DNA from: Aporrectodea caliginosa
Taxonomy: Eukaryota > Annelida > Clitellata > Crassiclitellata > Lumbricidae
Reading direction: 5' to 3'
Length of the DNA stretch: 64,000 nucleotides
Assembly (NCBI GenBank): GCA_020284085.1
Contig: JACEVL010000519.1
Coordinates: 918,001 to 982,000, forward strand
The translations under genes and the position numbers were made by a program. Under the pieces are notes generated by a model. That model saw only the letters and a program-made list of their open reading frames with translations, had not been told where the DNA came from and made no database searches. Below, piece after piece: positions 42,601 to 54,100 of this stretch. How positions within the stretch are numbered: position 1 is the stretch's first letter; the number at the start of each line of letters is the position of its first letter.

Positions 42601-45071
42601 AAGAATATCTTAGTTCAAACCCAGCCAGAGAATGAGTGGATCACCACTGAAGGAAAGCACCTTGCGCATGATGTTGCCATTCAAACAGAAGACCTAAAGG
42701 ATGTTTCATTCGAAACAAAAGAAGATGAAGATGATGTGTTATATGACATGCCATTTGAAACGGAACCAGTAGCTGATGATGCATTACGTAAGGCAAAACA
42801 GTCAGAGCATGACGTCTGCATTGTAGCCACTCAAGCTGATGTCTCAGTTGAAACTAAAGACGTGGCAAAGGACTTCTCTTTAGAGGCACCAAAACATGTA
42901 GAGGCCATTTCAGGTGAAATAGAGCAAGTGGAGGATGATTTTTCAATTGAAACAGAAGTACTCAAAGATGACGTCTCAGTTGATAGACAACAGCTAAAAG
43001 AAGACATTTCAAATGGAAGAAAACAAATGAAGGAAGATAAGTCGGTTGATACAAAAGACTTGGAGGAGAAATTCTCAATAGAAACAGAGCAACTTGAAGC
43101 TGAAGAAACACAACTTGGAACGAACATCTGGGCAGATGAAAGGGAGCAACAGGAGGATTATACAGCTGACACTATGTATGTTGATACTGCTGAAGTGGAG
43201 CAAAAAGGAAAGGTTATCTCAGATGAAACAGAAGAATCTGGTGGCAGCAACGATGCAGCAGGTGCCAGAGAAATTGCGGTTTCTTCAGAATCTTTCATTT
43301 GTGTATCAGATGAGATTGATGTCTCTGAAATGATTGCTGTAGGTCAGAGAAAACGAGAAGAAGGTTCTGTGGCTAAGAAGAAGAAAACAAAACAGAGAAA
43401 GAATAAACAACCAGAAGAACAGCAAAAAGCAAAAAGAGCTGATATTATTGCAGTCAAAAGAAGACTTCAAGATGAGAATGCGTTAGTTGAAGAACTACAA
43501 CTGGAAGAATATGTCTCAGTTGAAATAAGCCAACAAGGAGAAGATGCTGCATTCGAAACAAAACAAGTTTATGTCCCAGTTGAAACAAAAGAAGATGAGG
43601 ATGGCTTATTGGAAATGAAAGAAAAAGGTGAAGACAGAGAAACACGAAAGCCAGTACTTGATGACCTTTGTAAAGAGAAAGGGGAACAAGTATATGAGGA
43701 GGATCTTCACCAAGTGGGAGAGGAGTATTACAAAGAATTCTCACTTACAGATGACAGGGACAGAGACACTGAGGAGGGTGAGAAATTGGTGGTGGACACT
43801 GAACAGTTGCTGGATCTTTACAAAGAGCAACGTGGATATGCCGTTCTGTATGATCGTGAGAAAGGTATTCCCAAGCATGATCTAGCTGAAGAGGAAGCAT
43901 GTAGTGAGACCCACGATAGAGAGATCCACAAGAAGGTAATTCAGAAGGATGAGGAAGATATCAGCATGAGAGGACAGCAGAAATCTGAACCGGTGGAAAG
44001 TGGTGATGATTTTGGAGATGTGGACTTTGCCTTTGAAAGGAAAGACAGGAAAAAGCAAGGCAAGGATAAGAACATATCTAGAAAGCTGAAAAAGCAAAAG
44101 AAAGTTAGCAGCAGATCTAGCGAAACTGATATTTTTACTCAGGAGTCCAGAGTGCAGGTCGATATTGACGAACATTTTACCAATACCGATGGTGGGATTA
44201 AGCCAGAGGATGATTTTCCAGTCACTTCAGAATCTGGAGAGGGGAAAGACCGTAGCGTGGACAGAGTTGAAGGCAGTTATCAGTTTGGCATTGCAGAGAG
44301 CAGTAGTGAGGTCTTTGACCATCCAGAGCAAGGCCAGCAGCAGTTTGGGTTTGTGTCACGAGCAAACCTCCCTGGAGAGCACTTCTTCTCCTCCGACTCT
44401 GTCTCTATTCCAGGACAGGTAATGATAAATGGTGTCGCATGGTGCTTGCTGCCTGGGTCCAGTTCGGTTCAGTTGCTTGGTTTCAGTTCAGCTGCCTGGT
44501 TTTGGTTCAGCTAACTGGTTTCAATTAACTGCAGGTTTTGTTTTTTTAAGCTGCCTGAATATGTTTCAGCTGCCTGGTTTTATGTTCAAGACCATAATGT
44601 TGAGTTATAAAGTTATATTTTGTGCTGGTTTTATATATTTGGTTGATGTTTGAACTGTTTTTAGTGTAAGTTAGAATGTTTGTGTGTTGCATGTATAAAA
44701 TTTATATTTTCATTTATTTATTTTCATTGTTTATCTATTTATTTTTTAATTTCTGGAATGATATATTGTACTTTCCATGCCTGCATATTGGGTACCAGAA
44801 TGGGTAGAGTAATGTAGTGTGACTACAAGATTTATTTAGCACTTTATAGGCACATATGCTGAGTGTGCATGAATGGTGTACTATTACCCTACATTCAGTT
44901 GTTTAAAATAGCAGGTTCCTCTTATAAACCTTAACTAATTTGACCCTTTAATGACAAGTGTATACTAAAATGTATGGGAAACCAGTGCAGTTCATCGTTA
45001 AAAGGTTAAGGACCAATCATTTTTTTATTGTATTTTTCTATGGATTTCTAACATTTGAAATTTTTGCCACA

Positions 45072-45141
<70 letters not shown>

Positions 45142-48100
45142 TAATAATAATAATGCACAGTAATGCTGCATGAATTAATGTTGGTTTCTGGGTTTATAAT
45201 TTTTACTGACGTTCTAGTATTGCTGTATTTATTTTCATTAACTATTTGATTTTGTTTTTAGGTGAATTTCTGATTCTCTGTTGGACCTAGCATTACTGGC
45301 ACAATTTTCATTTAGTTTTCAACTGTTGTATGTTACTTTGCTTGCTTACCAACTTACCTTGCTTGCTTATGACGTTGCTTCTGAGTATGTGGTATTATTA
45401 GTTCTTGTACAGTTTCCTTCAATACTTAACTTTCCTTTGTGCAAGTGCTCAGGTTTGTAATGTGACTTGCTGCCACATACTTTGATGTCAATGTTGTTGT
45501 TGTTGTTGTTGTATATGTTTTTTATTAGTACTTTTAGTACTGCTAAAATATATCAAGTAATTTGCTATTCAGAATACATTGCCAGTGTAACTAGACATCT
45601 CTTATGATTACCAGTAGTAAAAACGTTGTGTTATAATAAGCAAAATCCCAGTATTTGAACCTGAAAATATATTTGGACTATTGTTCAAGAGCAACACTTA
45701 TTTCTATACTTGCACTCTTTGTGGTTTCATCAGAACAAAATTTTTAGAATATCAGTATGAAATAACTTTTGATGATGGTGTAGTGGTATGGATGCAGTAT
45801 TGCATGGCATGTTGTTTAAGAAATGTTTAAATGACCTTAAACTCATGTTACTGAACACATTAAAACCTTATTTTCAGTTAAGCAGCCAAACATGTTTAGT
45901 TATATTTCTGTAGGTCTAAGTCATAAAATTTCTGTCTTTTTAACACTTTTGACATATGGGTAAAAACTTTTTGGCATTTAATAATTTTCTGTTTCTGCTC
46001 TTTCTAGCTTGCTCGGCAGAAGCAGGCTCTAGCAGAGACTCTTCGCCTTCAGGAAAAGCACCAATCACGGATCCAGGAGATTGGTCAGCGGTTGGACTAT
46101 GTCCAGACAGAACAGGGAAAGCTCCATGTCTCGGCCAATATCTCACTGGATGAACTGGAGACCAGGCTACGACTGGCTGAGGTATGGCGGCTGCTTTGTG
46201 CTGTCCCTTGTCAGCTTATTCTTATTCAAGGCTGCCCTTGGAATTGCGCCTGCTTCCAAGAACACTCTCTGACACATTCTATACTAACCTAAAAACTGTT
46301 TTTTTGGCCGTGCTGGAGTAGTACCTCTGAGTAGTTCCTACGAAGAGGTGCTGTATAAATCCTCTGAATGAGTGTATGAAAAGTGACTCAGAAACCAATG
46401 CAGGTTGTTAAAGTGTTAAATAATGAGACTAAATCAGATGTAAAGAGTTATTTATTTGACACTTTAACGATGAGAGTATACTAAAAGCGACTGGGAAACC
46501 AATGCAGCCTGTCGCTAAAGTGTTAACAAACTACTTTAAATGCTGAGGTATACACGTAGAGTATTAAAATACCCATTGTATATCAATCAAATATTGCAAG
46601 TGTTAAATTTCAGCTGAGTTTCAGTTGTGAGTTCAGTCATTAAGCTGCCTCGTTTATGAGATCATTGTTACAACAGCATGGTGGTGTTTGTCTAAATTAC
46701 AATGCTAAATTTTTTCTTCAAGGATCTGGCTCTTGAGCTCCAAGAACTGGAATCAAAAATTCGTGTTGTGAAGTCAGATGGTGAACTTCTGGTAAAGGAT
46801 GCAGAGACTGGTGGAAAGGAAACCATGGCAGCAACTTTCTGCATGCTGGAAAACAAGTTCAGGGATGTGCAGAGCAGTGTCCAGGATAAACTTCAAAATC
46901 TTAAGGCAAGTGTCCAGTTTTTTCCTTTCTTAAGTTGGGTTTAAGAGACACAAAACTTCAGCAGAAATTGTTGCCTTTTTGCTTGCTAATAAATTTTGAT
47001 AATATTTTCAGAGTTGTGGTATATTTATTAAGCTTGAATATAGAGAGCACATGGGCGTCCGCAGGAATTTTTCTAGGGGGCGCAAACTTTTAAATAGTTG
47101 TCACAGGGACTAAGTATATAGTGTCGAAAGCAACCGATCACCACCGTCGACGCTCTTACCCATCGGCGCTGGTTACCTCTCGATCCTCTGGCGCGGATCC
47201 CAACATGCGAAAAAATTCATAGACATTCGAACATTTGTCAAAAACTATTATGATAATTAAATTTTATATGACTGAAATCTGACCTTATTCTTGAAATAAC
47301 AATTGCAATCGTCTGGAGACGTTATATTTTTAAGGAATTCAATTGAAACTTTTACTAAGTTTATGCCAATGCAGCCAATAAACCTATATTATTCTACATA
47401 TATAATATAATTTATCAGTACTGCATACTTTCTATAAACTATACTAACGCCGTCTAACGGCCGGTTTACTTAACAGTGGGCTGCGGGCAAGCACTGGGCA
47501 ACGTAGGCTATTTATTCGGTATGCACGCCAACGCAAAAGAAAAAACGTTAGTCAATAATTAAATTATTATGTTTAGCCTAATTACCACGAAACTGAATGT
47601 GGAAGTTAAACACAGACACACGGTCAGTTTTATTATATTAGGTCTACTGATTGAGCTTATTATACAAAAGAAGCTACTGTCATTATTTTTTTTATAAGAT
47701 TAGGGCCTATAACAACCAGCTTCCGATTTTGAGTATAGGCCTATATATAGAGTTTGCGCAAATATTTCCTTACTCTATTTTCCCTCCCTCAAAGTAGGCT
47801 AATGCGTAGTATTAGTCGGCCAAACCTACATTCCCAGTCGAAGGCGGACTCGGTTTAGGACAGGGACAGCAAGACGAAATTGTCCTACTCAGAAGTACTA
47901 TAGTCTTTTCCGAGTGTGTATACGCGCTGTGTTTCGTGGCGGCGATTTGAGGTCGCTGAGATGAAGGTCGGCGAAATGTGCGCGCTCAATTCAACGGTTA
48001 CCCATTTACTTGGGGGGGATGAAGTTTGAACCCGTAATACAACAAAGATCAACAGATTCGCATTCCTCCTTCATCCAGGCTTGGGACTGGTTCCGAAGTG

Positions 48101-51100
48101 AGCGGGGTATGTTTATTGTTTAAAAAGTCTGGCAGAACGTGTGTTAGCTTGCATCTAATGGAAGAATCTGATTACTTAGAGACTGTCGCTCCATGCCAGT
48201 GTCAATTATATATGTTCATTAATATTATGTACATTTGTGTGTATATATGTATATATATATATACATACAAATGTACATAATATTAATGATACATATATAT
48301 ATATATGTACATATATATATTATTATATAAAGTTCTGACTACGTGGCTAACTGTTATCTGGCAGGGATCGGCTAAAACAACAGAAAGGAATACGATACAA
48401 ATTAGCCGTTACGACTGATCAAATGCATTTCGCCGTCTCGGGTTGACAATATGAATTTCCATAGTACCAAGAGAGAACTCTATACGTTAAATTTTCAAAC
48501 ATCCGCATAAACAAAATTAGTCTATAGGTCCAAGACCGTCCAAACCAATTGAATAATCAAAAATTCTCTGCACATAATTATGCTCAAAATCCAGGGGGGC
48601 GCACATGCGCCCCCTTGCGCCCCCCTGCGGACGCCCATGAGAGAGCATATTTCTTACAGCCATGAATTCAGAGAACATATTTATCTACTAAATATACCCA
48701 TGAGAGAGATCCATGCGAAAGTACTTAAAAGGATTAAGGATCTTTAAAAGTCTTGAAACTATTTGTAGAAACATTATGTTTACTAAGCACGTTTACAAAG
48801 ACCTTGAATTTATATAGCATATTCATCTAAACCTTGAATAAATTATAGACATTATTTATAAAACCTTGAGTTTTAGAGCATGTTTATGATAGCATTGCAT
48901 TTAAATTTATAGAGGTCGTGAATTTATATAGATTCTTAATAAAAGCCTTTAATTTATCCAGTATATTTTTAAAAGCCTTGAATCTGCAGAGAATATTTAC
49001 AGGTGGTTGGAATTCTTTTCTTTGATGTTCAGGTGATGATGCATTACCGAGAAAAGCAGAAAGCGGCTTTCAAGAGAATCAGTGGTCGTCTCAGAGAACA
49101 TGAGTTGTGGCTGAGTCAGACAAAGAGTCGCTATTCAGAGGAAGAGACAGCAGATGTGGAGAATGCCATGCACGGTCACCAGCAGCTCATGGAGTTACAG
49201 GTAACACATCAACAAATGATGTTTATAATAAGACAAAAGACAATGGAGATAACTAGGACAATGAATAAGACAAAAGACAATGGAGATAACTAGGACAATG
49301 AAGATGATGTTTAAAATAAGGCAAAAGACAATGGACATAACTAGGGTAATGAATAATACAAAAGACAATGGAGATAACTGGGACAATGACAATGATGTTT
49401 ATAGTAAGGCATGGGACAATGGAGATAACTAAGACAATGACGATGATCATGATTATAATCATGACAGCCCCTGATGAAATGATGATGAGAGTCATCATCA
49501 GTTCATCTTAGCTAGAATGGCATTCATAACTTCAATTTAAAACATATTCTGTCATGGAATGTATACATCAATACCAATACTGAGTAAGTTTCATGAGAAG
49601 TAAGATTGTAATTTGAGATTTTAATTTGTTTAAGTTACATTTTTTATATTTTGAACCAGAACTTGAAGTTGGAGCTCGATAGTTGTCTTCGAGAGCTGTC
49701 CGATCTGAGGGTTCAATGTGACCAGTTGATGACGTCGGATTCCAAAGGTCCTCTGGAGGATCAGCTGAATCAACGCCTGGTGGATCTTCACGCCTCAATG
49801 ACAGCTTTCCGAAACAGTGTTTCAGCCAAGGAGGATCGGATGAAGGACCAAATAACGATGAGCGAGAAGAACAAGAGGAAGGCTGAGGAAGTGATGCAGA
49901 ATAATGAGGACCTGAGGAAGTGGTTTGAAGATTCTCGCAAGGCCATATTCACTCCGGTCGGTTCAGATGTCTCACCACCATCATCCTCTTTCTCAGAGTT
50001 GAATTTCCAGGAGGTAAAATGTCGTTTTGTCCTCAATTTAGTTTCAACATCTCTATGATGTAATTGTTGCATTCATGCTTATTAATAGCATTTTAATGTT
50101 TTAAGTAGGAAATATGATCATTTTGATCTATGGTATACTATACATACATGCATACATACATACATACATTATATATATATCTATAATGTATGTTTGTATG
50201 AAATTCACGTTAAACATTGTTTCTGGAACATAGTAGCATTTTAATGGTGTATGGTGGCAGATAGGATCATTCATTCATTCATTACAAGGATTTATATAAC
50301 ACGTCTTCAAGGTTACTACTCAGAAGCACTCCCAGCCCAACCCCGACTTAAAAGGATGGTTTTAAGCTAAGAGTAAAACGCATCTCAGTAAACCCTAGGC
50401 ATAAAGCGTAATGCTAATGGGAGTCCATCAATTTAATTTATACATGCATGAATTTAGAAATTTGCCTCTGGAACATCTCTAACATGTCAGAAACCCTGAA
50501 TTCTGTCTTGACCTGGAACCTTGCTAAACAGAGTTTGTTTATAATTTCCTATTTCAGAGTCTTGGCTCTCAAATCTTAGAACTACGATCAGTTGTTGAAT
50601 CTCTTGCAACTTTATCCATCGAGAGGCGAGATGACCAAATGTCTAGCTGGCCTGACAAGGTAATAGAAATCTTACCAGTTGTGCATTAGTCTATTAGCAG
50701 CAATAACTTAGCTCTACTCATGAAAATTTGCTTTGGCCATTGTATTGAAGGACTTGATATGTTTATTTATTGTGTCGGTAAGGTAAAGTATTTGGTCAGC
50801 AATAGTTGTCTTCAGAAGTAGCAATTTTAGGTTTTTGAATCCAAAGTTTTTATGAGAAAAGCAATGCAACAACTGGATATAATGTGTTTAACTGGTGTCA
50901 TTGTTTTACACTTTAAGTGTCAATTTCATAGGATAGTACTGGGAATGATAAGTAATAGGCCAGCAGTGACAATAAATGAGAGATCAATATGCCATTTGCA
51001 TGACTGCCATTTGCAAATATCAGTGAATTATTCAGGCAAACAGTTAATTGGATTGAATTTTTAATCGAATCCAGTTGGTGACCTAACTGGTCAGTCAGTT

Positions 51101-54100
51101 GGTCAATCAGTTAATATCAGGCATAGAAACAAAAATCAAGAGAGTCCTGTTGCATTAAAGTAAGTAAGTAACCTTTATTTGCCTCTAACAAGTGCATGTG
51201 CATTACATCGTAAATAGATTACAACAAAAGCTGATATAATCAATGGGCATGCACAACTAAATATAACAGAGAATATATCTGTTCATGAAAAAAATACATC
51301 TGTTCATAAAACTACTCTTGAAGATCTGAACGTCTAGTCATTAAAACATTTAAGCTACTTTGCTTATTTTATGTGGATTTACCAATAATTTGTTTCAATT
51401 AAATCTAGGGTTACGCATCTGGTTCCATGCAGTCCTACCATCCAAGGATAACAGAAAGGGAACCGGTAGAGTCTACACCAGATCCTAACTGGATGAGAAA
51501 CTCCTTTGATGAGCTGAGGGCATGCTGGAACACGATGGAGACACAGCTGGATCGTAAGGATGTACAGATGAAGCAGGTGGTTGAGAACCATAACAAGTTC
51601 TCCGGTGCAATGGATGGTGTTAACAGGTGGTTGGATGACATCGAACTTCAGCTCTTCAGCACCACCTTTGAGCAGGATGCTGAGAAAGCTCTTGCTGGCA
51701 ATGAGGCAAGTTCTTATATCATTTACATCATTGGCTTATAAGGGATGTGAGGGTGACTAACTTGAAGAGGGTGAAGGCACAGGAGCTGATGGTTGTCTTG
51801 TTTAGATACCAAAGGTTGAAGAATTGTTCCTGTTCTTATCGATTCTGTTTTGATTAAGTGCCTGTGAATAAACGGCTTAATGTGACTTCGCTTTTTTGGC
51901 CGCTGTTGAGATTTTGAGAATATGATTATGATTTGCTGATGACTGTTTGCGGTGCAAGGTTTTTAAGTTATGATTACACGAGGCAAGGTCAGTTTCTATT
52001 TTCATATGCCTCCATCAGCCACTGTCCTCAGAATTTCAGTCCAGGGGCTGAAAGATCTTTCAAGTGAAGTTTAAATGCAGTCCAGCTACTTAATGTTTTA
52101 TTCGATTTCTTAACACTTTAACAATGAGAGTGTACTAAAAGCAATTGGGAAACAAATGCAGCTCATTGTTAAAGTGTTAAAGCAGTCTGGAATGAATTTG
52201 AGTGTATTACTTTGCAATCATGCCATAATTCAAAACGTTTTTTGGGGTTTATGAAATGTCAGTAAGTACATAACTGAAAATGGTTGAAGTTGCCTATCAA
52301 CAGATAGGCCATACACTAAAGCAGTCTGTGCTGCAAAAGGATCGGATCATGAGAGGTTCTGAAACTGCTGTCTGTAAAAGCCCAGATGCATAAATGTCCT
52401 TGGAGTGCTCACATTGGGAGCTCCTCTGAATAGTCATTACTGCTAGACGCTCTTTATAAATGGCCAGATACAATACAATACAATGTCATTGACTACTTTT
52501 AGGCAGTGAAGAAGGAGTTGAGGAAGTTGGGAGAAGACCTGGAAGAGATGAACTCAAAGTCACTGATGCTTTCACTTGACTTGAACTCCGAGCATAAGGT
52601 CCTCTTACGACAGATGATAGAGCGACTGAACAAGCGGCTGTTCAAACTAGAAGACCAGGCAACAAAGCGTGAAGCTGAGCTTAAGAAACGGATCAGCGAC
52701 TGGGCAGCATATCAGGTCAGTCATGCAAGACATAAATGAGTACCATCTTGGATTCTTTTGAAGTGGAGAAGTGTCTACAATTTTGTAATGTACAATCTGA
52801 GAAAACCAATTATTTTAATTGATCCCTTTTCCATCTTTCCATTTTCCAGTAGGCTATGTGGATAATGCACTGTTGAAAGGTTGTTACACTGAGCCAAATA
52901 GATTTGGTATTACATCATATCTGCCAATGAAGTTTGTTTTTCAGCATTCTGGGATAAATCCATGAATTTGCAAATATGTAATGTTTGTAAAGGTTCATAG
53001 ATTTATGGAATGTAGCAAGTCATTTTGCCATAATAAGAAAGATCTGCAGCATTGCTAAACATAATTGCATAATGATGCATGCATAATCTACAGTAGACAT
53101 CTTGGTGTAGAGCTAGGAAGTCTAATTAACAGTTTTGTGTGGTAGCAGTGTAGTTTTTAGCTTGTGTTTGGCCAATAATGCTGAAGTTTGGATGACCATA
53201 GCAGCATAGGCATGCATCTACATATTGTAACTGTTACTACTTGGGTTGTGTGTGACTTTCCAGAGAGACATGTCACGACTCATTGAAAACTTGACTGAGC
53301 TTCGCCAGGAATACATTCATCTGAAATCCAGCAACCCTTCACTTGAAAGACTCTCAGAGGAGGGTCAGAGGCTGGGACAGTTGCTTGAGGTCTACGAAAC
53401 TGAGTGGAATGAGCTGAAGGCCCGACGAGGACAAATGGTGGTCGGCTGTCCCCAGGTGGTGCCTTGGTCGGTCGAACTGGACCTGAAACTTCAAAAGCTC
53501 TGGCTTGAAGTGAAGCAGCTGGTTAGTTATACACTGTCTCATACTATCGTTGGGTCATTTTACACTCTATGCATTTTTTTCCTCTGTTGTGATTATGGTG
53601 GCATTGTATCTCATAGATGTTGTTTTTCGTTTTATGTAGTTAAAAGCTAAACTGCTTATATTAGGATTAAGTTCCCTGTTAGCATTGTTAATATACGAGC
53701 CATCATTTTGATACATTACCCATGTAGTAAATAAGCTCCTACATAGCGGGATTTGTCCCTTTTAGTGCACCTCTTGCTCCCATACTATATCTAAATAGCT
53801 TATGATGATGATATTAAATTTGTTGATTGTTGATCGAAATGCATATCATCTAACGATGTATATATCTACTGTGAACAATAAATGTTTTATGTCTTATATC
53901 ATGTGTCCCTTGAAGCGATGTTATGACTTTCTCATTGATGCAATATTTCCATCAGACTGAATCATGATCACTAGATTGTCAACATTCCAACATTGTTTGT
54001 TCATTTCATAGGCATCTGAACAGACCTTTTTGATTGAGAGGACAACAGTTCATTCTAGTCAGTATGAACATATGTTGGAGGAGTTTGCAGAATTTCTAGA

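Noticed and set aside
47050..48639. Possible hidden exon or gene inside the 2.1-kb intron after exon 32
   Set aside because: Terminal inverted repeats and 8-base duplications show a transposon; no coding potential or splice sites in phase.
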